From Prevotellaceae bacterium UBA4332 (GTDB lineage Bacteria > Bacteroidota > Bacteroidia > Bacteroidales > Bacteroidaceae): DNA of 17,876 nt. Shown in pieces: positions 1-5,604 of the stretch; the first letter of the stretch is position 1, and every line of letters starts with the position of its first letter. Under the pieces are notes generated by a model. It saw nothing but the letters and a program-made list of their open reading frames with translations, was not told where the DNA came from and did not search any database. The DNA lies in contig DGTQ01000012.1 in the NCBI GenBank assembly GCA_002394365.1, positions 1-17,876 of the forward strand, in the 5' to 3' direction. Made by a program: the position numbers and the translations under genes.

Positions 1-295
1 TTTTGGGGTGCACTTCACCTCCCTTTTTCTAATTACTAATTCCTAATTGCTAATTGACAGAAGAAGGGAGGTGTAAGGGATATGTAAGGGACCTTTAGGG
101 ATTCAACCTCCCTAACGTGAAGGCGCATAAACACTGGGCTCAGCGCAAATTAGGGAGGTTAGGAGGTAGAAAAAGTTAGTAAAAAACTTATTTACATTTA
201 ATTGAGTCAATTTATCTTGGGGTAAGATAAATAGGTAGTCAACCTAAATCAGGAAACTACACTCTGCAAATTTATAAAAAAAGAAAACTGTATAA
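1..295. repeat. Intergenic region with nested inverted repeats and a heptamer array
   Basis: No gene is visible. Bases 16-30 pair with 59-73 (15 bp with one G-T pair), and the loop holds four heptamers (29-56: CTAATTA, CTAATTC, CTAATTG, CTAATTG). A second perfect 11-bp inverted repeat, AACCTCCCTAA at 105-115 and TTAGGGAGGTT at 150-160, follows. A third hairpin, ATTTATCTT (210-218) with AAGATAAAT (224-232), lies downstream of the minus-strand operon ending at 296. The hairpins could end transcription of that operon; no strong T-tract fixes which one does. Confidence 0.6.
210..232 (-). terminator. Possible terminator hairpin downstream of the FtsZ-like operon
   Basis: A perfect 9-bp stem (ATTTATCTT/AAGATAAAT) with a 5-nt loop lies 64 bp past the end of the 192-aa gene. 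It has no long T-run on the minus strand, so its role as a terminator is inferred from position only. Confidence 0.3.
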
Positions 296-874
296 TCACA
301 AATACTCTTTTATTACTAAGTGACGAGGTAGTTTTACAATCTTCAGCCGCTCAAACCATGTTTTAGATGTTCCCTCTATGTGCTTTTTAGTATGTCCACT
401 TACTATGTAAAAGTCTGCTGTATATCTATCCATCATATTAAGAAAAACGCTCTTTATTCTTGAGCATTTTTCATTAATAGAATTATTCAATGGATTTATG
501 AGCATGTCCACACTGTCTTCAATCGTTTGTTTGTCCATCATGCGGGTGGTTCGCATATAGTAGTTTAGCAGTTCTTCACGATAGTTAGAGAGTCGTTTGA
601 ACTCGATGCCTTCTGGATGGTTGAGAAAAAGAAGATAAACAGCTTTGTGAACAGGAGTTAGTTCCACCTCCTTATTATTGTAATCAAGCAAAAAGAAACG
701 ATAGTCCTTTGTTATCAGCAATCTGCTTAACCTAGCTTTAGCAGCCTCCAGATGTAAGTCTTCCAGTACGGACACACCAATAGCCTGCAACAACAGGTCA
801 TTACGACCTGCTGCAGAGAGTTGTCTTACTAAAGAAGAAATCTCCTTTGCTACGTTTTCTGGTGAATTGTCCAT
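296..874 (-). CDS. Unrecognised 192-aa protein, second gene of the FtsZ-like operon
   Basis: I cannot name a function. The protein is soluble-looking, with no signal peptide or membrane segment. Residues 1-65 look helical. Around residues 72-100 a segment with ELTPVHKAVYLLF, then HPEGIEF and NYREELLNYY, resembles a winged-helix-like element seen in Bacteroidetes hypothetical proteins; that comparison is from memory. A motif around residues 129-140 (NSINEKCSRIKSVF) is followed by a basic C-terminal part (residues 160-190). The ATG at 874 lies 10 bp after the stop of the FtsZ-like gene and no promoter is visible between them, so the two are almost certainly co-transcribed. Being bound to an FtsZ paralogue suggests a regulator, adaptor or effector acting with that filament; this is inference. 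A DNA- or signal-binding role is possible. Confidence 0.85.
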   Translation of the reverse strand: MDNSPENVAKEISSLVRQLSAAGRNDLLLQAIGVSVLEDLHLEAAKARLSRLLITKDYRFFLLDYNNKEVELTPVHKAVYLLFLNHPEGIEFKRLSNYREELLNYYMRTTRMMDKQTIEDSVDMLINPLNNSINEKCSRIKSVFLNMMDRYTADFYIVSGHTKKHIEGTSKTWFERLKIVKLPRHLVIKEYL

Positions 875-884
875 GTGTGAATCC

Positions 885-2105
885 CTATTCTACAACGCTA
901 AGCAACCATTTCTTTGTTCCATCCAAAAAATCATGTAAAAAACCTCCACTTTCCTTATTTTGTGAATGAGGCATGGGTTCCTCTATAGGCTCAGGTTCCT
1001 CAACATGAACAACCTCAAGAGGTGGATTGGGCAGAGGCTCTTTGATGGGTTTTGCTATAGGTTTATAGAGTTTTGCTATGAGACTCTCATAATAATCATC
1101 ATTTTTCAGTTCTTCATCCACCTCGTAATTTTCTTCCATACCAGTAGCAAGAATTATAACTTTAACATCCTCTCCAAGAGAGTTGTCCGTAGAAATACCC
1201 CATATTACCTCTATTTCTGGATTAAGACTGTCAAAGAAATCGTCTATTTCTTGCATCTCAGGTACCATTACAGGCATTTCATCGCTCGAATAGATATTAA
1301 AAAGTATGCGTTTGGCATGATGAATATCACTGCCATATACCAGAGGAGATTCCAAAGCTCCCTTTATGGCATGTTCTACACGCTTGTCTCCGCTTGCTCT
1401 GCCAGTAGCCATGATAGCGCCGCCGCCATCACGCATAGTTGTCTCCACATCACGAAAATCGAGCATTATACCACCATCACTATAGATTGTTATCAGTTCA
1501 GAGATACCTATTACCGCATCTTTCAGTATGTTGTCGGCACGGGCAAAAGCATCTTTGACAGAAATTGGAGTGTCAGTGTAAACGTCACACAGACGCTCAT
1601 TATTTATTATAAGAAGAGCATCGACATTCTTGCGCAGTTCGTCAATGCCACGCAGAGCCTTTATGATTTTTGCTTTTTTCTCAAAATAGAAAGGTATGGT
1701 AACAACACCAATGGTGAGTAATCCCAATTCCTTTGCCACACGAGCTACCACAGGACTAGAACCCGTACCAGTTCCACCTCCCATGCTTGCTGTTACAAAA
1801 ACCATTTTTGTACCATCATCAAAAAGTTTGCGAATATCATCAATATTAGACTCCGCTTCTGAACGTCCCTTTTCAGGCCTTCCTCCAGCTCCAAGCCCTT
1901 CGCCAAGCATCAGTTTTACAGGAACAGGAGAAGGAGCTAATGATTTGCTATCAGTATTGCATGCAACTAATGAAACTCCTGTCACATGTTCATCATACAT
2001 GTTGCGTACAGCATTACAACCACCTCCACCAACACCAACAACCTTAATGATGCTCTGCGACAAATCCTCAACAACTTCAAAATCTATAATACCATTATCT
2101 TTCAT
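885..2105 (-). CDS. FtsZ paralogue (tubulin-like GTPase), first gene of a two-gene operon
   Basis: 406 aa. It has the FtsZ GTP-binding fold: a first glycine-rich loop at residues 24-31 (GVGGGGCN), the tubulin/FtsZ signature GGGTGTG at 109-115, the PFYFE segment around 138-142, NNERL at 168-172, and F187/D191 that contact guanine in the family. In the T7 loop the usual NxDxxD reads MLDFRD (214-219): both acidic residues are kept but the Asn is Met. A Pro/Glu-rich linker (about 350-388) leads to a tail ending FLHDFLDGTKKWLLSVVE. FLHD resembles the short C-terminal peptide of Bacteroidetes FtsZ, but here it is extended by an amphipathic-looking helix. No ftsA, ftsQ or mur genes are nearby, so it is not the dcw-cluster copy. 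Its likely role is a polymerising GTPase in an accessory process; division itself is the alternative if no other ftsZ exists in the genome. Confidence 0.93.
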   Translation of the reverse strand: MKDNGIIDFEVVEDLSQSIIKVVGVGGGGCNAVRNMYDEHVTGVSLVACNTDSKSLAPSPVPVKLMLGEGLGAGGRPEKGRSEAESNIDDIRKLFDDGTKMVFVTASMGGGTGTGSSPVVARVAKELGLLTIGVVTIPFYFEKKAKIIKALRGIDELRKNVDALLIINNERLCDVYTDTPISVKDAFARADNILKDAVIGISELITIYSDGGIMLDFRDVETTMRDGGGAIMATGRASGDKRVEHAIKGALESPLVYGSDIHHAKRILFNIYSSDEMPVMVPEMQEIDDFFDSLNPEIEVIWGISTDNSLGEDVKVIILATGMEENYEVDEELKNDDYYESLIAKLYKPIAKPIKEPLPNPPLEVVHVEEPEPIEEPMPHSQNKESGGFLHDFLDGTKKWLLSVVE

Positions 2106-2125
2106 CTTCCTCTATTTTTTCTGTC

Positions 2126-2158
2126 GCAAAGTTACAATATTATTTTCGTTCCCACAAT
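2126..2158 (-). promoter_or_regulatory. Promoter of the FtsZ-like operon
   Basis: On the minus strand a -7 element TAACTTTGC (2126-2134) lies 20 bp from a TTG -33 element (2155-2157). This matches the Bacteroidetes TAnnTTTG pattern and sits 20 bp before the ATG, leaving a very short leader. Confidence 0.7.
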
Positions 2159-2282
2159 TTTTGACAAGGCTTGCAGAAACATTTATATACTATTAGGTCG
2201 TGGCGCAAGTGGAACTCAGTCTTTTTTGAAGTCATTTGGCTTTTTTAATAAGAGTTTGGTGCATGCTTTCTTAAAAAATTTG

Positions 2283-2291
2283 TAACTTTGC
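2283..2291 (+). promoter_or_regulatory. Candidate -7 element for the plus-strand accessory genes
   Basis: A perfect TAACTTTGC points towards the small ORF at 2370 and the genes at 2579 and 3018. No TTG lies at the expected 19-21 bp upstream; the nearest TTTG is about 24 bp away, so strength is uncertain. Confidence 0.45.
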
Positions 2292-2369
2292 ATCACGAAG
2301 TTAGCTGTTGCAATATCTGACATTAATGACAATGACAACAAAGAACAGGATGTCAAGAAGAAGATAACG

Positions 2370-2516
2370 ATGACTGATCAGAGTATATTCTCCGATACAA
2401 AAAGTAGTTCCAGAACCCCAACCCCAAAAATAGTTATGGCCGATAATAAGAATCAAAGAGAATTGCCTAAGGTAAAAATACAACCTGAGCCTACGATTCC
2501 ACCCAAAAGGAAGTAG
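2370..2516 (+). CDS. Possible small 48-aa protein
   Basis: The frame starts with ATG and encodes a hydrophilic, Lys/Pro-rich peptide ending VKIQPEPTIPPKRK. There is no recognised domain. It lies 79 bp after a -7 element and 62 bp before the next gene. The frame is open upstream of the ATG to a stop near 2285, so a longer ancestral product is possible. A shorter version starting at a second in-frame ATG (26 aa) is also possible. It could equally be a decayed fragment; no strong coding evidence separates these. Confidence 0.25.
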   Translation: MTDQSIFSDTKSSSRTPTPKIVMADNKNQRELPKVKIQPEPTIPPKRK

Positions 2517-2523
2517 GTACTAT

Positions 2524-2545
2524 TCATCTTATCAAGATTAACAAA
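2524..2545 (+). repeat. Direct repeat, left copy
   Basis: Bases 2524-2545 match 3649-3670 over 22 bp with one mismatch, and the similarity continues weakly afterwards (AAGTAAA in both). In both copies one frame reads HLIKI(N/D)K, so the repeat seems to come from coding DNA. Confidence 0.6.
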
Positions 2546-2578
2546 TGGAAAAGTAAAACTTCAAAATAAATCTTTGAT

Positions 2579-2983
2579 ATGACTATAGAAATTAACAAGA
2601 AAGACATTCTATTGACATTGTCAGCTATCGTGATTATATCCCTTGCGATATATGGTGGTTATTCTTGGGGCTATAGCTCTGGATATTCTTCTGGTGTTGA
2701 TGAAACAACAAAGAAATACGAAAACCCAAAGGGTGATGGTTCAAGTTTCTACGCAGAGGAGTTTACTGAGTATAGAGGCAATGTCAGTGGAATTCCTATC
2801 AATCGTTCGCGGATGGTGTATCACTCAACTCCAAACTGTAAAGCAATAGAAAACGGTGTCTCGATGGATAGAGCATATACGGATTCTACCTACAGAATGA
2901 ATCACTCAACTTTCTGTCCAAAATGTATGGATAAGAGATTGATTAAACTTTGTGAAAGATTTTTACAAGAATCTTTTGAATAA
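2579..2983 (+). CDS. Membrane-anchored small protein with a Cys/His (zinc-like) C-terminal motif
   Basis: 134 aa. Residues 10-32 form one hydrophobic membrane segment, followed by a Gly/Ser/Tyr-rich stretch (YGGYSWGYSSGYSSG) and then a soluble domain. The end holds YHSTPNC (H82, C87) and FCPKC (C113, C116), an arrangement that suggests a metal-binding or disulphide mini-domain; HxxxxC plus CxxC tails of this type occur in many small Bacteroidetes proteins. No enzyme family is recognised. The topology, a short N-terminus then an anchor, puts the Cys/His part outside or inside depending on whether the segment is uncleaved; I cannot decide. It precedes the FISUMP-domain gene by 34 bp and may share its transcript. 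Confidence 0.7.
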   Translation: MTIEINKKDILLTLSAIVIISLAIYGGYSWGYSSGYSSGVDETTKKYENPKGDGSSFYAEEFTEYRGNVSGIPINRSRMVYHSTPNCKAIENGVSMDRAYTDSTYRMNHSTFCPKCMDKRLIKLCERFLQESFE

Positions 2984-3017
2984 ATGGAACGACAAACAAC
3001 ATTTTAAATGTACGACT

Positions 3018-3590
3018 ATGGATATAATAGACCTCGGACTTCCTTCTGGAACTAAATGGGCGGCTTGTAACATTGGAGCTGACAAGCCCACAGAATTTGG
3101 AGATTATTTTGCTTGGGGTGATACCTCTGCAAAAAACAATTATGTCGGAAGAACTTGTGAGACTTACGACTTGGACATCTATTCCTTAAAAATGGAAGAC
3201 TACGTTAATAGAAGAAACGTGTTAGCAGATAATTATGATGCTGCTGCCTATATTTTAGGTGAGGGATGGAGAATTCCTTCTGGCGAACAAGCTCAAGAGT
3301 TAATAGACAACTGCAATTGGGAGTGGGTAGTCAATTATGCAAATACTGAAATCAATGGAAGATTAGGAATTAGCAAAATAAATGGAGCTAAAATTTTTCT
3401 TCCTGCAGCAGGATATGCGCAGAGTAGTAACAAACTAATGATGGGTAACAATGGGGGATATTGGACTGCATCTCCCAATATGGTTGCTTCAAACAGAGCT
3501 TGGTCTATCGCATTTGATTCTAATGTAATAAATGTTTTTGACCATGGGCTTAGGTATTATGGTTACTCTATTCGTCCAGTTTTCAAATGA
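3018..3590 (+). CDS. FISUMP-domain protein (C-type-lectin-like fold)
   Basis: 190 aa from the ATG at 3018, nearly all one domain of the Fibrobacter succinogenes major paralogous type (TIGR02145). Family motifs run in order: DLGLPSGTKWAACNIGA, FGDYFAWGDTS, GWRIPSGEQAQELI, INGAKIFLPAAGY, GGYWTASP and the terminal GYSIRPVFK. A GTG at 2952 would add 22 residues and overlap the previous gene by 32 bp; I prefer the ATG because the domain starts right after it. Neither start gives a signal peptide, which is unusual because many relatives are exported lipoproteins. Such domains are used for binding, and related folds serve as variable proteins in diversity-generating retroelements, but no reverse transcriptase or template repeat is present here. 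Its function is unknown. Confidence 0.75.
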   Translation: MDIIDLGLPSGTKWAACNIGADKPTEFGDYFAWGDTSAKNNYVGRTCETYDLDIYSLKMEDYVNRRNVLADNYDAAAYILGEGWRIPSGEQAQELIDNCNWEWVVNYANTEINGRLGISKINGAKIFLPAAGYAQSSNKLMMGNNGGYWTASPNMVASNRAWSIAFDSNVINVFDHGLRYYGYSIRPVFK

Positions 3591-3640
3591 CAAAAATTAG
3601 TATGCCAAAGGGATAGCTCCCTATAATTGATGAAAAATAA

Positions 3641-3769
3641 GACCTAAATCATCTTATCAAGATTGACAAAGAAACAAGTAAACCACTGACGTTCAGTAGT
3701 TATACCAAAGGTCAGCAGGCTAATTGTTACCAAAATGTTCCCTATAGCCACATTGACGAATTGTTATAA
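3641..3769 (+). pseudogene. Gene remnant (C-terminal coding fragment) downstream of the FISUMP gene
   Basis: After a stop at 3638-3640 the frame is open for 42 codons, including HLIKIDKETSKPLTFSS and ending YSHIDELL before TAA at 3767-3769. There is no start codon near its beginning, and the composition looks like real protein. The 5' part is the right copy of the direct repeat at 2524. I read it as a remnant of a gene whose 5' part is lost; the parent family is not recognised. The rest of 3591-3901 holds no other gene, only the toxin-island spacer (3808-3894). Confidence 0.35.
3649..3670 (+). repeat. Direct repeat, right copy
   Basis: Partner of 2524-2545 (21 of 22 bases equal), 1125 bp apart. 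The pair brackets the membrane-protein and FISUMP genes. Confidence 0.6.
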
Positions 3770-3807
3770 ACGTCAAAGCAGTTTTTTGCTACAAAGAATT
3801 CTTTTCT

Positions 3808-3894
3808 GAAACGACAAAAAAGTAAGGGAAAAACTATTGCAATTTTTTCTAAGTGGAAAGAAAATCCCCTTGCACAAACATGAAGTGCAAGGGG
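3808..3894 (-). repeat. Toxin-island spacer repeat, copy A
   Basis: Copy A of a spacer that recurs at 4629-4716 and 5503-5590. Bases 3808-3875 match the other copies with at most one or two differences. The minus-strand order is terminator hairpin, then TTTTCTTTCC, then a conserved block to TTTTTTGTCGTTTC. In this copy the following -7 promoter element is absent, so the spacer ends the island without driving another gene. Confidence 0.9.
3866..3894 (-). terminator. Terminator of the vapBC-like operon
   Basis: A perfect 10-bp stem CCCCTTGCAC (3866-3875) / GTGCAAGGGG (3885-3894) with a 9-nt loop starts 8 bp past the VapC-like stop. On the minus strand it is followed by ATTTTCTTT. Confidence 0.8.
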
Positions 3895-3901
3895 AGGGTG
3901 T

Positions 3902-4315
3902 CTAAATTTTAGGTTCGCTTGTTTTCCAATTTTCTATTTCGATACCACGAATCCGTCCGAGATGGTTTATATTGTCTGTGACCATTACCATTTTGTGTTG
4001 CAAAGCTGTGGCACCGATTGACATGTCAAAATTTTCGATTTTTCTGCCGATAGAGGTAAGATATGCTTTTTCTTTTCCGAATGTATGGAGCGAATCACTG
4101 AGTGGAATTACGTTAAACAGACCGATGAACTCCTCGGCTTGTCGCATGGTTTTCTTTGGATTTTTACTGTTTTCGGCACCATAGTACAATTCAGCTACAG
4201 TTATTTCTGATAGGTAACAATTATTGATACCTGCTGTGGCAATCTTGCGATTCATCTCAAACATACCACGCATGCAGAAAATACAAATATTGGTGTCAAG
4301 CAGATACTTTTTCAT
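3902..4315 (-). CDS. vapC: VapC-like PIN-domain toxin
   Basis: 137 aa, the usual length for a VapC ribonuclease. The PIN-domain acidic residues are visible: D7 in LLDTNI, E42 in VAELYYGA, D97 in FDMSIGATAL and D114 in MVTDN, which together bind the metal for RNA cleavage. The family typically cuts tRNA or rRNA and slows growth when its antitoxin is degraded; the target here cannot be read from sequence. The ATG is 9 bp after the stop of the 85-aa antitoxin candidate and the two share the promoter at 4609-4640. All catalytic positions appear intact, so it is probably functional. Confidence 0.92.
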   Translation of the reverse strand: MKKYLLDTNICIFCMRGMFEMNRKIATAGINNCYLSEITVAELYYGAENSKNPKKTMRQAEEFIGLFNVIPLSDSLHTFGKEKAYLTSIGRKIENFDMSIGATALQHKMVMVTDNINHLGRIRGIEIENWKTSEPKI

Positions 4316-4324
4316 GAAATGTTA

Positions 4325-4582
4325 TTAGTCCATAGAAATGAGTTTACGCTCATAGTCTGTTTTTCGTGCATTTTGTACAACTTCCTCGATGTGTTCGCCA
4401 TCCGAACCACTCCATACGCCAAACAAAGCGTTTAGTTTGTTCAGTTTGGTGTCTTCCGCACTTGTCATGATTTTTGTTGAAGACTTTTCAATTAACTTCT
4501 CTGCCAGCCAGCGTTGATTGCTTGCCGTGAGAGAAAGTCCTTGTAGATAGCTCCACAGATTATTAAGTGATATAGTATTCAT
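4325..4582 (-). CDS. VapB-like antitoxin partner of the PIN toxin
   Basis: 85 aa. It begins with SLNNLWSYLQGLSL and ASNQRWLAEKLIE, a segment common in Bacteroidetes antitoxins encoded upstream of PIN toxins. This part probably forms a dimerising helical or DNA-binding region, and the acidic C-terminal half (residues 40-85) would wrap the toxin. It is first in a two-gene operon directly after the promoter in spacer copy B, and such antitoxins usually repress their own promoter. Assignment rests on position and length as much as on motif. Confidence 0.85.
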   Translation of the reverse strand: MNTISLNNLWSYLQGLSLTASNQRWLAEKLIEKSSTKIMTSAEDTKLNKLNALFGVWSGSDGEHIEEVVQNARKTDYERKLISMD

Positions 4583-4608
4583 AATTTTTCAAAATATCCT
4601 TCTTGCTT

Positions 4609-4640
4609 GCAAAGTTAAGAATTATTTTGGAAACAACAAA
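4609..4640 (-). promoter_or_regulatory. Promoter of the vapBC-like operon, partly inside spacer copy B
   Basis: The minus strand reads TTTTTTG, 19 bp, then TAACTTTGC (4609-4617). The -33 part lies in the repeat. The same promoter, with two changes over 37 bp, drives the RhuM-Fic gene at 6598-6629. Confidence 0.75.
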
Positions 4641-4716
4641 AAAGTAAGGGAAAAACTATTGCAATTTTTTCTAAGTGGAAAGAAAATCCCCTTGCACTTT
4701 AGGTTTGTGCAAGGGG
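4629..4716 (-). repeat. Toxin-island spacer repeat, copy B
   Basis: Copy B of the ~88-bp spacer. It joins the MazF-like gene's terminator to the vapBC promoter, so on the minus strand it works as terminator then promoter. Confidence 0.92.
4688..4716 (-). terminator. Terminator of the mazEF-like operon
   Basis: Stem CCCCTTGCAC (4688-4697) / GTGCAAGGGG (4707-4716) with a 9-nt loop lies 20 bp after the MazF-like stop, followed on the minus strand by ATTTTCTTT. Confidence 0.8.
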
Positions 4717-4735
4717 ATTTATATAGTTACTCTGA

Positions 4736-5056
4736 TTATTCACAAAGCATTAGCTGAAGAACCTGCTGCAACTTGTTTTTTTCTCTTTCGTCAATTTTGG
4801 CGATTTTCTTTTTTAAGCGGCGTTTATCAATTGTACGAATCTGGTCAGTTGCTATTTCTCCATCACGCCCCATTAAGGTACATCTAACTCGATATGGATA
4901 ACCATGTATAGAAGATGTAATCGGTATAATGATGACTGTGTCTAAATGTGCATTTAATTCATCAGGGCTGACGACAACGCCTGGGCGTATCTTCTGCATT
5001 TCTGCTCCAATAGTGGGATTTAAGTCTATCCAATAGACTTCATACTGCTTTACCAT
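4736..5056 (-). CDS. mazF: MazF/PemK-family endoribonuclease toxin
   Basis: 106 aa from the ATG at 5056. A TTG at 5062 would add two residues, but ATG is preferred. MazF family marks are YEVYWIDLNPTIGAEMQKIRPGV near the N-terminus (the loop with the RP pair), IIIPITSS at about residues 44-51, and ATDQIRTIDKRRL further on. The family cleaves mRNA at short sequence-specific sites as a homodimer. The gene overlaps its antitoxin candidate by 7 bp, typical of coupled toxin-antitoxin translation. The C-terminus is Lys/Gln-rich and complete. Substrate sequence is unknown. Confidence 0.93.
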   Translation of the reverse strand: MVKQYEVYWIDLNPTIGAEMQKIRPGVVVSPDELNAHLDTVIIIPITSSIHGYPYRVRCTLMGRDGEIATDQIRTIDKRRLKKKIAKIDEREKNKLQQVLQLMLCE

Positions 5057-5289
5057 TCCCAATCCTCCAAGGTTTCATCTTCTAAAATGTCATCTGCCAT
5101 CAGTTTATCTTGACCATCCTTGTGAGCTTGCTTAGCAGCAGCAGCCCACCCCTCACGTGGTGACTGCGTTTCTGACATAGATTCGGTTAGGAATGTCACC
5201 ACGATTTGCTTATCTTCTCGTGTCATTCCCTGCATCAATCCTACGTAGGGTCCCATTGGGGTAGTCTTTATTCTTTGTGCAGTAGTCAT
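5050..5289 (-). CDS. Antitoxin candidate of the MazF-like toxin
   Basis: 79 aa, small and acidic at the end (DDILEDETLEDWEW), as expected for a segment that masks a MazF active site. The N-terminal 50 residues (TTAQRIKTTPMGPYVGLMQG, then TREDKQIVVTFL) do not show a clear AbrB/MazE swapped-hairpin, so it belongs to a Bacteroidetes-type antitoxin family I cannot name. It is first in the operon, overlaps the toxin by 7 bp and has its own promoter at 5316-5348. Confidence 0.85.
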   Translation of the reverse strand: MTTAQRIKTTPMGPYVGLMQGMTREDKQIVVTFLTESMSETQSPREGWAAAAKQAHKDGQDKLMADDILEDETLEDWEW

Positions 5290-5315
5290 TACTTCTCTTT
5301 TTTATATGTTCCGTT

Positions 5316-5348
5316 GCAAAGTTAGTAAAAAACGAGCGCAAAACAAAA
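5316..5348 (-). promoter_or_regulatory. Promoter of the mazEF-like operon
   Basis: The minus strand reads TTTTG, 19 bp, then TAACTTTGC (5316-5324), 26 bp before the antitoxin ATG. Its spacer contains TTTTGCGCTCGTTTT, close to TTTTGCACTCGTTTT in the promoter at 17641-17673. Unlike the vapBC and Fic promoters it is not part of the repeated spacer. Confidence 0.75.
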
Positions 5349-5502
5349 TTTTTACGGAAAAATTTATTAACCCTGCATTCTTGCGCTCCAGTTGGTGCTC
5401 AGGCGCAGAGCGGAGTTAGCCGTCCCTTATCAAGGGACTCTAAATTTGCCGAGTGCATTCTAACTTGACTCACTTTAGTGAGGCAGAGTCAAGAAAAACT
5501 TT

Positions 5503-5590
5503 GGAAACGACAAAAAAGTAAGGGAAAAACTATTGCAATTTTTTCTAAGTGGAAAGAAAATCCCCTTGCACTTTAAGTTTGTGCAAGGGG
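5503..5590 (-). repeat. Toxin-island spacer repeat, copy C
   Basis: Copy C of the spacer, following the RhuM-Fic gene. The first 69 bases match copies A and B almost perfectly. No -7 element follows it on the minus strand; unique sequence starts right after GTTTCC, and the next operon uses a separate promoter. Confidence 0.92.
5562..5590 (-). terminator. Terminator of the RhuM-Fic gene
   Basis: Stem CCCCTTGCAC (5562-5571) / GTGCAAGGGG (5581-5590) with a 9-nt loop lies 15 bp past the stop, followed by ATTTTCTTT on the minus strand. Confidence 0.8.
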
Positions 5591-5604
5591 GATTGTTGAT
5601 GATG

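Larger units (their letters stand above)
5325..5604. other. Gene-free stretch between the mazEF-like and RhuM-Fic operons
   Basis: No gene is seen. It holds a hairpin GTCCCTT-ATC-AAGGGAC around 5424-5440, a second inverted repeat CTTGACTC/GAGTCAAG with an inner CTCAC/GTGAG around 5464-5493, and spacer copy C (5503-5590). The hairpins may be remnants of a lost cassette. Confidence 0.5.

Noticed and set aside
29..56. CRISPR array
   Set aside because: The heptamer arrays have 7-bp units without spacers; no cas genes are present.
266..274. Minus-strand -7 element TAAATTTGC
   Set aside because: It lies just after the operon end, has no -33 element at the right distance and no gene follows in the window.
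966..1721. Long plus-strand open frames opposite the FtsZ-like gene
   Set aside because: They are antisense to a clear FtsZ-family gene, have no promoter and no protein-like composition.
2301..2483. 60-codon minus-strand frame
   Set aside because: Aromatic-rich, low-quality composition opposite the small plus ORF; no promoter.
3018..3590. Diversity-generating retroelement target
   Set aside because: No reverse transcriptase, template repeat or accessory gene is visible in this window, so only the fold similarity remains.
5057..5062. Longer MazF-like start at TTG
   Set aside because: An ATG two codons later gives normal toxin-antitoxin overlap and needs no rare start codon.
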